Assembly: GCF_017368455.1 (NCBI RefSeq)
Contig: NZ_JAFNJU010000006.1
Coordinates: 169,043-233,042 of the forward strand
Source: Proteiniclasticum aestuarii
GTDB lineage: Bacteria > Bacillota > Clostridia > Clostridiales > Clostridiaceae
Direction: 5' to 3'
Length of the DNA stretch: 64,000 bases
Shown: piece after piece, positions 17,279 to 26,095 of the stretch
Layout: each line of letters starts with the position of its first letter
Numbering within the stretch: the stretch's first letter is position 1
The notes under the pieces: model-generated
What the model saw: the letters and a program-made list of their open reading frames with translations, nothing else
Databases searched by the model: none
What the model was told of the DNA's origin: nothing
Made by a program: the position numbers and the translations under genes

Positions 17279-17299
17279 TATAAAGAATACTTCTTTATA
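17279..17299. other. Short inverted repeat after gntR
   Basis: A 9-3-9 perfect inverted repeat (arm TATAAAGAA, loop TAC) lies between gntR and the TRAP receptor gene. It could be an operator for the TRAP operon; the loop is too short for a good terminator. Confidence 0.4.
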
Positions 17300-17428
17300 G
17301 AATCAGAAGCCATATAGGGGGTGGTGCCTGGCGTCAGTGGGAAAGAGATACTGTTTTCAGAAGAAACATCTGATGGAAACACACCGTAGTATTGTTACCT
17401 ATTAAAATATAAAATACAGGGGGACAAA

Positions 17429-18508
17429 ATGAACAAGAAAAAAATTCTAGCAACCTTATCCAGTCTGGTACTCGTCGCTTTCTTCGCAGGGTGCGGACTG
17501 ACCTCACCAGAAACTCCAGATGAGACTCCAGCAGAAACTCCAGCAGAAGAACCTGCTGAAGGAGAAGAAGAACCTTCAGATGATATGCCTGAAGTGACCT
17601 TGGTCTATGCTGAAGTTAATCCACTGGACACCATCGTAGGACAGACTGACACAGCATTCAAAGAAAAAGTGGAAGAGCTTTCCAATGGAAAGATCACCAT
17701 CGAAATTCAGGCTTCAGGCGTTCTGGGATCTGAAAATGACGTGCTTGACACCATGCTTGGTGGAGGCGGAACAATTGATATGTCCCGTATCTCAGCCTTC
17801 GCGCTGACTTCCTATGGCGGAGAAAAGTCCAAGCTTCTTTCCATCCCATACACATTTGTAAACAGAGAACACTTCTGGAACTTTGCTACTTCCGATTTAG
17901 CTCCTGACTTCCTGCTTGAGCCATTTGAAAATGGAACAGGAGTAAGAGGACTATTCTACGGAGAAGAAGGTTTCCGTCATTTCTTCACTGTGGATCCTGT
18001 AAACAGCATTGAAGACCTGGCAGGCATGAAGCTGAGAGTGTCCAATGACCCTGTCATGAATGGTATGGTCAACGGTCTTGGCGCATCCCCTACAGTAGTA
18101 TCCTTTGGTGAACTGTACTCAGCGCTTCAGACAGGTGTTGTTGATGGAGCAGAACAGCCCATCGCTAACTACAAGTCCAATGCATTCCAGGAAGTTGCTC
18201 CGAACATGATTCTTGATGGTCATACCCTTGGCGCAATCCAGGTCATCATCACCAACGAAGCATGGGACAGCCTGACACCAGAACAGCAGGATATCCTGAT
18301 GGAAGCTGGCGAATATGCATCAGAGTTCAACAGACAGATTTCCGAAGAAGCTGAAAACGAAGTACTTCAGAGTCTGAAAGACGAAGGAATCAACATCGTT
18401 GAAGTTACCGATCCAGCACCATGGCAGGCAGCTGTCAAGGACGTTGTGGAAGCTGAAACAGAAGGCTTCGAAGAACTGTACCAGCAGATCCTCGACATGC
18501 AGCCTTAG
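17429..18508 (+). CDS. dctP: TRAP transporter substrate-binding lipoprotein (DctP), first system
   Basis: A 359-aa extracytoplasmic receptor. A lipoprotein signal peptide ends in FFAGC with the lipidated Cys at residue 22. A low-complexity acidic linker follows (repeated ETPAETPAEE-like units, about residues 27-52), then a DctP domain with the hallmark AGMKLRVSNDPVM Arg motif that binds the carboxylate of the ligand (about residue 195). TRAP receptors bind organic and sugar acids. Its position beside uxaC and gntR suggests hexuronates, which is inference. A GGGGG site precedes the ATG, and a strong hairpin separates the gene from dctQ. Confidence 0.93.
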   Translation: MNKKKILATLSSLVLVAFFAGCGLTSPETPDETPAETPAEEPAEGEEEPSDDMPEVTLVYAEVNPLDTIVGQTDTAFKEKVEELSNGKITIEIQASGVLGSENDVLDTMLGGGGTIDMSRISAFALTSYGGEKSKLLSIPYTFVNREHFWNFATSDLAPDFLLEPFENGTGVRGLFYGEEGFRHFFTVDPVNSIEDLAGMKLRVSNDPVMNGMVNGLGASPTVVSFGELYSALQTGVVDGAEQPIANYKSNAFQEVAPNMILDGHTLGAIQVIITNEAWDSLTPEQQDILMEAGEYASEFNRQISEEAENEVLQSLKDEGINIVEVTDPAPWQAAVKDVVEAETEGFEELYQQILDMQP

Positions 18509-18545
18509 TCTCTATGGAAATAAAACAGTAAAAGTGTAGGATGAT

Positions 18546-18587
18546 GTAGGACACAAAGGAGCACATCCTTTGTGTCCTACTATTTTT
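18546..18587 (+). terminator. Attenuating terminator between dctP and dctQM
   Basis: A perfect 15-bp stem (GTAGGACACAAAGGA and its complement) with a 5-nt loop is followed by TATTTTT. It should let receptor transcripts outnumber those of the membrane subunits, which depend on readthrough. Confidence 0.85.
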
Positions 18588-18616
18588 ATCAGGAAGAGCA
18601 TAAGGTAAATCATTTA

Positions 18617-18654
18617 CTTTGTGCGCTTCTTTCATCTATTTAGGAAGCACAAAG
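18617..18654 (+). other. Second hairpin in the dctP-dctQ gap
   Basis: CTTTGTGC..CTTC pairs with GAAGCACAAAG with a 2-nt bulge and a loop of about 14 nt. It repeats the CACAAAGGA motif of the preceding terminator arm, so it may compete with it in folding; that idea is untested. Confidence 0.4.
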
Positions 18655-18699
18655 GAAATCCCCTCATATCATGTATTTTTAAGGAGGTAAGGTTAAGGT

Positions 18700-19224
18700 A
18701 TGCCAAGTTTTTTTGAGAAATTCGATAAGATCAAGCCAGCCTATGATGCAATCTACAATGTAGTCCTGTTTCTCTGCAAGATCTTATTAATCATAGACAT
18801 ACTGATCACTACCATGGCTGTCACAGGTCGTTATGTGGAATTCATCCCCGATCCAGCCTGGAGTGAAGAAGTCGTATTATCCGCCATGTCCTACATGGCT
18901 GTGCTGGCCGCAGCGCTGGCCATCAGAAAGAACAGTCATATCCGTATGACTGCATTTGACAAGTACATCCCCGAAAAGGCACTAATTGTTCTGGATATCA
19001 TATCGGATCTTTTTGTATTCGCACTGGCCATCGTCATGCTCGTGGTGGGCTGGCAGTATGCCGTACAGATCGGTTCAAGAGGTACCTATGTCAGCATGCC
19101 TTCCATCTCCAGATTCTGGATGTATTTCCCGATTCCTCTGGCAGGTGGAGCAATGATTCTGTTCCTCATCGAATCACTCTATAATCATCTGAAAAGATTC
19201 TATGTTGTAAAGGAGGCGAAGTAA
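18700..19224 (+). CDS. dctQ: TRAP transporter small membrane subunit (DctQ), first system
   Basis: A 174-aa protein with four predicted membrane segments (about residues 18-42, 58-80, 100-120 and 135-158), the normal DctQ layout. The conserved PDPAWSEEVVLSAMSYMAVLAAALAIR region, with a Trp-Ser-Glu-Glu motif, marks the family. It forms the membrane transporter with DctM and uses an ion gradient. AAGGAGGTAAGG precedes the ATG. Its stop codon directly abuts the dctM ATG, so the two subunits are co-translated. Confidence 0.92.
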   Translation: MPSFFEKFDKIKPAYDAIYNVVLFLCKILLIIDILITTMAVTGRYVEFIPDPAWSEEVVLSAMSYMAVLAAALAIRKNSHIRMTAFDKYIPEKALIVLDIISDLFVFALAIVMLVVGWQYAVQIGSRGTYVSMPSISRFWMYFPIPLAGGAMILFLIESLYNHLKRFYVVKEAK

Positions 19225-20520
19225 ATGAGTGAACAGAGTATGGCCATACTGATTCTTTTAGGCAGTTTCTTAGTTATGATTTTCCTTCGTTTCCCCATTG
19301 CCTACGCCGTTGCCATTTCCTCCATGCTGACACTTCTGTATGAGGGTCTTCCTCTTACAACCATAGCGCAGCAGATGGTCAAGGGCATCAGCTCCTTCAG
19401 CCTCATGGCGGTTCCGTTCTTCATCACCATGGGTGTGCTCATGGGGTCGGGCGGTATATCGGATAAGCTCATTGCACTGGCCAACTCCTTTGTGGGATGG
19501 ATGCGCGGTGGTCTTGCCATGGTGAATATCGTGGCATCCTACTTTTTCGGAGGAATCTCGGGTTCCGCGGCAGCGGATACCGCTTCTCTTGGAAGCATCC
19601 TCATACCCATGATGGTGGATGAAGGGTATGATGCGGACTTTTCCACAGCTGTAACCATCACGTCTTCTGTGGAGGGACTCCTTGTTCCACCCAGCCACAA
19701 CATGGTCATCTATGCAACCACTGCCGGCGGTATTTCCGTAGGAAGTCTGTTCCTTGCAGGATACATGCCTGGAGCGATCCTGGCGGTTTCCCTTATGGTC
19801 ATGTCCTACATCATCTCTGTGAAGCGCAATTACCCAAAAGGAGATAAGTTCAACTTGATGAGTCTCTTGAAGCAGCTTCTGACATCCTTCTGGGCACTGG
19901 CAGCGGTACTCATCGTGGTATTCGGCGTTGTAGGTGGTGTATTCACGGCAACTGAATCAGCAGCGATTGCTGTTATCTATAGCCTCATTGTCAGCGTGTT
20001 CATCTATAAGGGTCTGGACTGGAAAGGGGTATGGAATGCCCTTGGAGACTGTGTCAACACACTTTCCATCGTCATGATTCTGATTTCCACATCCAGTATC
20101 TTCGGTTTCATGCTTACAAGGCTACATGTACCGACTTTGGCTTCCAATGCCATCATCGGATTAACGGACAATCCCATCATCATCGCACTGCTTCTGAACG
20201 TGCTTCTGCTGGTTCTGGGTATGATCATGGATATGGCACCGATCATTCTGATCGCAACGCCGATTCTTCTGCCTATTGCAGTATCCATCGGACTCACACC
20301 GATTCAGTTCGGTATCATGGTCATCTTAAACTGTGGTATCGGTCTACTGACCCCACCGGTTGGCGCGGTCCTCTTCATCGGTTCAGCGGTGAGTAAGCAG
20401 CCCATGGAAAAGATCGTCAAGGCAACGCTTCCGTTCTATGTGGCCATGCTCATAACGCTGCTGCTCATCACGTTCATACCGGCGATCAGCCTGTGGCTGC
20501 CATCCCTGTTTGCCAAGTAA
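19225..20520 (+). CDS. dctM: TRAP transporter large membrane subunit (DctM), first system
   Basis: A 431-aa, strongly hydrophobic protein with about 12 membrane segments and the DctM-family stretches FFGGISGSAAADTASLGSI in the first half and LNCGIGLLTPPVGAVLF in the second. These are the repeated re-entrant transport motifs. It carries out Na+ or H+ driven uptake of the ligand delivered by DctP. It starts immediately after dctQ. The substrate is probably a hexuronate or related sugar acid because of the flanking uxaC and gntR genes; sequence alone does not fix it. Confidence 0.93.
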   Translation: MSEQSMAILILLGSFLVMIFLRFPIAYAVAISSMLTLLYEGLPLTTIAQQMVKGISSFSLMAVPFFITMGVLMGSGGISDKLIALANSFVGWMRGGLAMVNIVASYFFGGISGSAAADTASLGSILIPMMVDEGYDADFSTAVTITSSVEGLLVPPSHNMVIYATTAGGISVGSLFLAGYMPGAILAVSLMVMSYIISVKRNYPKGDKFNLMSLLKQLLTSFWALAAVLIVVFGVVGGVFTATESAAIAVIYSLIVSVFIYKGLDWKGVWNALGDCVNTLSIVMILISTSSIFGFMLTRLHVPTLASNAIIGLTDNPIIIALLLNVLLLVLGMIMDMAPIILIATPILLPIAVSIGLTPIQFGIMVILNCGIGLLTPPVGAVLFIGSAVSKQPMEKIVKATLPFYVAMLITLLLITFIPAISLWLPSLFAK

Positions 20521-20529
20521 AGGAGCCCT

Positions 20530-21006
20530 ATGAAGTTTCAGTTTAATTATGAGACCAAGGCATCGGACCTGTGGCAGCTGTCCATGTATGGCATCTATAA
20601 GTCCATGGTGGGACTGGTCAATATCATATTCACTGCCGCCATGGTTCCACTGACCGTGAAATACTGGTCGGAAGTGAACGGGTATCTGAAAGTACTCCTG
20701 ATCTTGGGACTTTCTCTCTTCACCGTGATTCAGCCGCTTCTGATCTACAGAAGAGCCAAGAGACAGGTGAGTGGAATGCACAAGGATATGGAGATCGGCT
20801 TTGACGAGCTGGGTGTTCATGTGAAATCCGGGAAGGAGAAATCCACTGTCAGATGGAAGAAGATGAAGGGAATCGTAAAACACCCCACGCTTCTGGTCAT
20901 CTATTCCTCAACGAACAGAGGGTATATCCTGAACAATAAAGTGCTTGGAAAGCATCGGGACGCACTCTATGAATATGCGATCAGCAATCTGAAAAAGGTT
21001 AAATGA
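20530..21006 (+). CDS. YcxB-like membrane protein
   Basis: A 158-aa protein with two predicted membrane helices (about residues 30-50 and 55-75), followed by a soluble C-terminal domain containing IGFDELGVHVKSGKEKSTVRWKKMKGIVK. This arrangement matches the YcxB-like/PH-like family of Bacillota membrane proteins of unknown function. It lies 9 bp after dctM with AGGAG upstream and is followed by a clear terminator, so it is the last gene of the first TRAP operon. A role in transport is not implied by its sequence. Confidence 0.75.
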   Translation: MKFQFNYETKASDLWQLSMYGIYKSMVGLVNIIFTAAMVPLTVKYWSEVNGYLKVLLILGLSLFTVIQPLLIYRRAKRQVSGMHKDMEIGFDELGVHVKSGKEKSTVRWKKMKGIVKHPTLLVIYSSTNRGYILNNKVLGKHRDALYEYAISNLKKVK

Positions 21007-21010
21007 CATA

Positions 21011-21058
21011 AATGAAGTCGTGTACTTGCATGGTGAGAAAGCGGCTTCATTTTTATTT
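21011..21058 (+). terminator. Terminator of the first TRAP operon
   Basis: AATGAAGTCG pairs with CGGCTTCATT (one G-T) around a 21-nt loop and is followed by TTTATTT. Confidence 0.8.
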
Positions 21059-21130
21059 GCGTATATAAGATATTTATATTCTACTATTTAAATGTTAGAA
21101 TGAAGAAAAGAAAAGAATGGAGAGAATGGG

Positions 21131-21775
21131 ATGAATCGAAACAGTTTAAGCGATATGGCTTATGAACATATCAAAAAGAAGATAATTTATGGGCAGTATC
21201 CGCCAAATGAGATGATCAGCGAAAAAATCATATGTGATGAAATCAACAGTTCAAGAACACCTGTGAGGGAAGCCATCAATAGACTGGAGCAGGATAATCT
21301 TGTTAAGGTCGTCTATAAAAAGGGGATCATGGTCAAGGATATCACGCTAAATGACATCAAGCTGATTTATGAGACAAGAATTCTCATCGAACCCTATGCA
21401 CTGAGAAACTATGGTATGAACATCGATAAGGACTATCTGAAGATTCTATGGGAGAAAATGGAGAAATTTGAGAACAACGAAAAATCCTATCAGATCGATG
21501 ATGAGCTCCATATGTATTTTGTGAATCAGACAGGGAACATCTATCTCATCAACACCATGAGAGCGATCTATGACCATAATATGAGACTTCGCATCTTAGC
21601 GGGTCAGAAAGTGGAATATAGAATAGAAAGCACTGTTTCAGAGCATGATGAAATCATATCCCATCTTCTGGAAAGCAGATATGAAGAAGCAGCGGTATCA
21701 TTGAAAGCACATCTGGAAAAAGCAAGAGAAGCCAGCTATAAAATGATGCTGAGTGAATACAATCTGAATCTGTAA
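21131..21775 (+). CDS. GntR-family (FadR subfamily) regulator, second
   Basis: A 214-aa regulator with an N-terminal winged helix-turn-helix (NEMISEKIICDEINSSRTPVREAINRL, about residues 25-55) and a C-terminal FCD domain (DDELHMYFVNQTGN, SEHDEIISHLLESRYEEA). It precedes the second TRAP operon. TGTATACA palindromes lie at the probable start site of dctP2 (21974-21981) and before the dehydrogenase gene (24973-24982). These differ from the TAGTATACTA sites linked to the first GntR, so the two paralogues probably control separate gene sets. A GGAGAG site precedes the start. Confidence 0.87.
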   Translation: MNRNSLSDMAYEHIKKKIIYGQYPPNEMISEKIICDEINSSRTPVREAINRLEQDNLVKVVYKKGIMVKDITLNDIKLIYETRILIEPYALRNYGMNIDKDYLKILWEKMEKFENNEKSYQIDDELHMYFVNQTGNIYLINTMRAIYDHNMRLRILAGQKVEYRIESTVSEHDEIISHLLESRYEEAAVSLKAHLEKAREASYKMMLSEYNLNL

Positions 21776-21941
21776 AATAATAATTTAACAGTCAAAGCAT
21801 GATGAAATTATATTGAGACCGTTTAATTACAGATAATATATGATACCTTCGCTTTATCAGCCCCAATTAATTCTGAATTCTGTAATAATCACCCGAAATT
21901 CTGCAAAATAACATAAAATCGAAGAAAGACAATAATTCGGA

Positions 21942-21981
21942 TTGACAACGGTTTCTTATCGTATTATCATTCATGTATACA
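21942..21981 (+). promoter_or_regulatory. Promoter and GntR operator of the second TRAP operon
   Basis: A -35 TTGACA (21942-21947) and a -10-like TATCAT (21965-21970) have 17-bp spacing. The palindrome TGTATACA (21974-21981) falls at the expected transcription start. The leader before dctP2 is about 65 nt. Confidence 0.65.
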
Positions 21982-22047
21982 ACACGAATACTTTACGTAA
22001 ACATATTGTGAGTGTATTTGTGTGATTATATTTTAGGGGGAACAAAA

Positions 22048-23109
22048 ATGAAAAAAATTCTATCCATTGTCTTAGCAAGTATGCTTGCAATTTCCATCAC
22101 TGCTTGCGGAACAAATGATACACCAGAGGAGACTCCATCAGAGACACCAGCTGAAACACCAGCAGAGACTCCATCAGGTGATGTGGTTGAAGTCCAGATC
22201 GGATTTGAAAACTCCATGTCAGAACCAATCGGACAGGCGCTGGAAAAGTGGCAGGAACTGGTTGATGAACAGGGAGATGGATCCATGAAGATCGTCTTGT
22301 ATCCTGACAGTCAGCTGGGAAGCAAAAACGAACTCATTGACTCCATGCTGCTTGGAGAACCTGTCATGACACTGGCAGATGGTGCATTCTATGCAGACTA
22401 CGGTGTGAAGGATTTCGGTATCTTATTCGGACCATTCCTTTTTGACACATGGGATCAGGCATGGACACTGACAGAGAGTGACTGGTATCAGGAACAGTCC
22501 GGTCTTCTTGAAGAAAAGGGACTGAAACTTGTCACATCCAACTGGAAATATGGTGACAGACATACGATGACAACTACTCCAGTTAATGGACCAGAAGACC
22601 TGAAAGGCCTGAAAGTAAGAGTGCCAAGCAATCAGATCCAGACAGAAGGATTTAATGCAATGGGTGCAACTGCAGTAGGACTTCCACTGGGGGATACTTA
22701 CGAAGCGCTGACCACTGGCACAATCACAGGTGTTGAAAATCCACTTGCAACTTTATACGGAAGAAAGTTCCAGGAAGTAGCAAAGTATCTCATTCTTGAT
22801 GCTCACGTGAAGAACTTTACGACTTGGGTAACTGGTACAATGTTCTTTGACAGCCTGACACCAGAACAGCAGGAGCTTCTTGTGAAAACAGGAGAAGAAG
22901 CAGGATTCTACAATAATGATCTGGTAGATGCTGCAGAAGCGGATTACCTTCAGAAATTTAAAGATGAAGGTGTAACAGTAACAGAAGTGGATGAAGCTAC
23001 TCAGAAAGCATTCAAGGAAGCTGCCATGTCATTCTATGACCTTGGTGACACATTCGGATGGTCAGATGGTTTATATGAAACTGTCAGAGAGGCCATGGGA
23101 GCAGAATAA
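22048..23109 (+). CDS. dctP: TRAP transporter substrate-binding lipoprotein (DctP), second system
   Basis: A 353-aa receptor with a lipoprotein signal ending ISITAC (lipid Cys20), an ETPAETPAETPS-type linker (about residues 25-43), and a DctP domain with the carboxylate-binding region LKGLKVRVPSNQIQ and the helix SLTPEQQELLVKTGEEAG. The start at 22048 is preferred to an upstream in-frame ATG because GGGGG lies just before it and the signal peptide then begins with KK. It is a paralogue of the receptor at 17429 but well diverged, so a different sugar acid is likely. dctQ and dctM follow. Confidence 0.93.
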   Translation: MKKILSIVLASMLAISITACGTNDTPEETPSETPAETPAETPSGDVVEVQIGFENSMSEPIGQALEKWQELVDEQGDGSMKIVLYPDSQLGSKNELIDSMLLGEPVMTLADGAFYADYGVKDFGILFGPFLFDTWDQAWTLTESDWYQEQSGLLEEKGLKLVTSNWKYGDRHTMTTTPVNGPEDLKGLKVRVPSNQIQTEGFNAMGATAVGLPLGDTYEALTTGTITGVENPLATLYGRKFQEVAKYLILDAHVKNFTTWVTGTMFFDSLTPEQQELLVKTGEEAGFYNNDLVDAAEADYLQKFKDEGVTVTEVDEATQKAFKEAAMSFYDLGDTFGWSDGLYETVREAMGAE

Positions 23110-23139
23110 CTTCAAATTTGAGAGGATTGGTGTAATAAA

Positions 23140-23643
23140 TTGAATAATAAAAGAGTAGGCCTAAGCTGGCTTATTAATCTAGATATCATCATTGCAGGTA
23201 TTGCATTAGTGGTCTTGGTTACACTCACATTATTCGGTGCACTGTCCAGATATTTTCTAAATAATCCATTTACCTGGATGGAGGAGATTCAACTCCTCCT
23301 CGAGGTATGGGTTGTTTTTTTAGGAGCTGGATATGCATTTAGAGCAGGAGGCCATGTTGCCGTAGAACTGCTTGTGGAATACTTACCTGAGAAAGTCCAG
23401 AAGATCATTGAATATTTCATTGCTGTAATTGTAATCGGAACAATCGGGTATCTCCTCTATCAGAGCATGGGGTACTTTGACTTATTCCAGAGCAGTGAAA
23501 GAACCACAAGTATACTGCGGATTCCCTATACACTTGTTTATGGGATCGTACCTATAGCCTGCGTCCTTATGCTTGTGAATTACATAGGTGTATTTATCGT
23601 CAATAACAGAAAAGTGGATGCTGTAAAGGAGGAAAAGAAATAA
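23140..23643 (+). CDS. dctQ: TRAP transporter small membrane subunit (DctQ), second system
   Basis: A 167-aa protein with four predicted membrane segments and the DctQ-type NPFTWMEEIQLLLEVWVVFLGAGYAFRAGGH region. The start is taken as TTG at 23140. An AGAGGA element lies about 13 bp upstream, which is a long spacing, and an upstream start is blocked by a stop codon, so initiation may be inefficient. It overlaps dctM by one base (TAATG). Its partners are the receptor at 22048 and the permease at 23643. Confidence 0.9.
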   Translation: MNNKRVGLSWLINLDIIIAGIALVVLVTLTLFGALSRYFLNNPFTWMEEIQLLLEVWVVFLGAGYAFRAGGHVAVELLVEYLPEKVQKIIEYFIAVIVIGTIGYLLYQSMGYFDLFQSSERTTSILRIPYTLVYGIVPIACVLMLVNYIGVFIVNNRKVDAVKEEKK

Positions 23644-24926
23644 TGGACTTAATATCAATCATATTTGTTTTGCTTCTTGTACTTCTGTTTCTGAAAGTAC
23701 CTGTCTACATAGCCATCCTAGGCGCATCACTGGTTTACTTCTTGTTCACGCCTGGAGTGAACAGCATTGTATTTGCACAGCAGGCCATTGGCGGAACAGA
23801 AAGTATCTCTCTACTGGCAGTTCCATTCTTTGTGCTTTTAGGATCCCTGATGAACTACAGCGGAGTCACATCAAGAATATTTGATTTTGCTTCCATGCTG
23901 ACTGGTAGAATGAAGGGTGGGTTAGGACACGTCAACGTGCTTTTATCCACACTGATGGGCGGACTATCAGGGTCGAATCTGGCTGATGCGGCTATGCAGT
24001 CTAAAATGCTGGTGCCTGAAATGGAAAAGAAAGGTTTTTCTAAGCCGTTCTCTACTGTGATCACAGCAACTTCTTCCATGATTACCCCATTGATTCCGCC
24101 TGGAATTGCGATGATCTTATATGGTAGCATCGCAAATGTTTCCATCGGAAAATTATTTGTCTCAGGAGTCGGGATCGGTCTTCTGTTGTGTCTAGCACTG
24201 ATGAGTGTGGTGGCTATCATTTCTAAGAAGAGAAATTATCCTAAAATCAGAGAGAATCGATTGACTGTATCTGAATTTATAGAAGGCGCAAAACCTGCAT
24301 TTTTTCCTATGCTGATACCGGTAGCTATCATTGGTGCTATCAGAGCAGGAATTGTCACTGCCACAGAGGCAGGATCCTTCGCCGTGCTTCTCGCCATAAT
24401 TCTGGGCATTGCCTACAAAGAGCTGGATTTCAAGAAAGCTGTGCTTTCGGTGAAAGAGACTGTAAGTTCCACATCAGGAATCATGCTCATCGTTGCAGCT
24501 GCAAGTGTTTTCTCATGGGTACTGACCAAAGAGAGAATTCCACAGCAGTTGGCGGAATGGCTCATTGCCACAATCAGCAACAAATACGTATTTCTGTTCG
24601 TAGTGAACATATTCCTTCTGATTGTAGGGATGTTCATTGAAGGAAATGCGTCGATGATTATTCTGGTACCACTGCTGGCACCCATTGCCGCAGCCTTTGG
24701 AATCAACGAGATTCATTTTGCGATGATCTACATCTTCAACAATGCCATCGGAGCACTGTCTCCACCAATGGGTACACTGATGTTTGTCACTTGCGGTATT
24801 ACCGGATGTAAGACAAAAGACTTCATAAAAGAAGCGGTTCCGTTCTATGGATTACTGTTTATCGTCTTACTGCTGGTAACCTATGTTCCATTCTTTTCAA
24901 TGGGACTGGTAAATCTGATATACTGA
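23643..24926 (+). CDS. dctM: TRAP transporter large membrane subunit (DctM), second system
   Basis: A 427-aa protein with about 12 membrane segments and DctM motifs LMGGLSGSNLADAAMQSKML in the first half and FNNAIGALSPPMGTLMFV in the second. It works with DctQ and the receptor of the same operon in ion-driven sugar-acid uptake. The ATG shares a base with the dctQ stop codon. It is followed 84 bp later by a zinc dehydrogenase with its own GTATAC operator, which suggests that the imported compound is oxidised at a hydroxyl group. Confidence 0.93.
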   Translation: MDLISIIFVLLLVLLFLKVPVYIAILGASLVYFLFTPGVNSIVFAQQAIGGTESISLLAVPFFVLLGSLMNYSGVTSRIFDFASMLTGRMKGGLGHVNVLLSTLMGGLSGSNLADAAMQSKMLVPEMEKKGFSKPFSTVITATSSMITPLIPPGIAMILYGSIANVSIGKLFVSGVGIGLLLCLALMSVVAIISKKRNYPKIRENRLTVSEFIEGAKPAFFPMLIPVAIIGAIRAGIVTATEAGSFAVLLAIILGIAYKELDFKKAVLSVKETVSSTSGIMLIVAAASVFSWVLTKERIPQQLAEWLIATISNKYVFLFVVNIFLLIVGMFIEGNASMIILVPLLAPIAAAFGINEIHFAMIYIFNNAIGALSPPMGTLMFVTCGITGCKTKDFIKEAVPFYGLLFIVLLLVTYVPFFSMGLVNLIY

Positions 24927-24972
24927 TTATGAGCAGGGGTGAAACCCTCTCATAATTCTTATTTGTGTCATG

Positions 24973-24982
24973 ATGTATACAT
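24973..24982. promoter_or_regulatory. GntR-type operator before the dehydrogenase gene
   Basis: The palindrome ATGTATACAT lies 28 bp before the start codon. It matches the TGTATACA site at the second TRAP promoter, so the two units are probably regulated together by the GntR at 21131. Confidence 0.55.
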
Positions 24983-25010
24983 GATAAATACAAGATGCGA
25001 GGAGAAAATA

Positions 25011-26027
25011 ATGAAAGCGATATATATAAACAAACCTGGTGAAGTAGAAATCAAAGAAATCGCACAACCTGTTCCTAAAGAAGGAGAAGCACTGTTAAAG
25101 GTATTATACGGTGGAATCTGCGGAAGCGATCTGGGTTCCTACAGGGGAACTTTTGCCTATTTCGAATATCCTAGAACGCCTGGACATGAGCTCAGTGCTG
25201 AAATCGTGGAAATCGGAGAGAATTCCTATGGCTTGAAGGAGGGAATGCACGTTACAGTGAATCCTTACTTCAACTGCGGAAAATGCTATTCCTGCCAGAG
25301 AGGACTTGTCAATGCCTGTACGACCAATCAGACCATGGGTGTTCAGAGAGAAGGTGGTTTTGCTGAGTACATTACGATGCCCGTTGAGAGAATCATAGAC
25401 GGCAAAGGACTTACACCAAAAACACTGACACTGATTGAACCATTCTGCATCAGTTTTCATGGAGTGAAGAGAGCTTCAGTGAATGCCAAAGATAAAGTGC
25501 TGATTGTTGGAGCAGGTACAATTGGTGTTCTGGCTGCCATTGCAGCAAAATCATTTGGTGCTGAGGTTTATATTTCTGATATTTCCGAGAAGAAACTGGA
25601 GTTTGCCAAGAATTTCGGTGTGGAAGGAACAATCCTGAACGATACGCCTGAGAATTTTGAAAAGGGTGTAGCGGAAATCACAGACGGAAATGGCTTTGAT
25701 GTGACCATTGAAGCAGTAGGTCTGCCATCCACTTTTCAGAATTGCATCGATGCAGCAACATTTGGCGGAAGAGTGGTACTGATCGGAGTTGGGAAGAAGA
25801 ATCTTGATTTCAACTTCACAATCATTCAGAAGAAAGAACTCAATGTATATGGTTCAAGAAATGCGCTGACTTCAGATTTTGTTGAATTGATTGACATTGT
25901 CAAATCTGGTAAAGTGGATTTAGAGAAGATCATTACAGATATATACGATTTTGATGATGCTGCCAAAGCATTTTCGGATTTCGACCAGAATGCTGCCAAT
26001 ATGCTGAAAGTGCTTATTGAGTTTTAA
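25011..26027 (+). CDS. Zinc-dependent sugar-acid/alcohol dehydrogenase
   Basis: A 338-aa medium-chain dehydrogenase. The catalytic zinc site is given by GGICGSD and GHELSAEIVE, the structural zinc site by the cysteines of NCGKCYSCQRGLVNAC, and the NAD site by VLIVGAGTIGVLAAIAA (about residues 160-180). It resembles RspB and L-galactonate/L-gulonate/idonate-type enzymes. The start at 25011 is chosen for its GAGGAG site. With the TRAP importer upstream and UxaE/UxaB/UxaA downstream, oxidation of an aldonate such as L-galactonate or L-gulonate to tagaturonate or fructuronate is a reasonable but unproven role. Confidence 0.82.
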   Translation: MKAIYINKPGEVEIKEIAQPVPKEGEALLKVLYGGICGSDLGSYRGTFAYFEYPRTPGHELSAEIVEIGENSYGLKEGMHVTVNPYFNCGKCYSCQRGLVNACTTNQTMGVQREGGFAEYITMPVERIIDGKGLTPKTLTLIEPFCISFHGVKRASVNAKDKVLIVGAGTIGVLAAIAAKSFGAEVYISDISEKKLEFAKNFGVEGTILNDTPENFEKGVAEITDGNGFDVTIEAVGLPSTFQNCIDAATFGGRVVLIGVGKKNLDFNFTIIQKKELNVYGSRNALTSDFVELIDIVKSGKVDLEKIITDIYDFDDAAKAFSDFDQNAANMLKVLIEF

Positions 26028-26043
26028 AGATTTCAGGCAAAAT

Positions 26044-26085
26044 AAGAAGCAGCCTCTGCTGGAATCTGCAGGAGCTGCTTTCTTT
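26044..26085. terminator. Bidirectional terminator between convergent genes
   Basis: AAGAAGCAGC pairs with GCTGCTTTCTT (one bulge), with an inner CTGC/GCAG stem. T-runs occur on both strands, serving the plus-strand dehydrogenase and the minus-strand uxaE. Confidence 0.7.
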
Positions 26086-26095
26086 AAAGCTGTTT

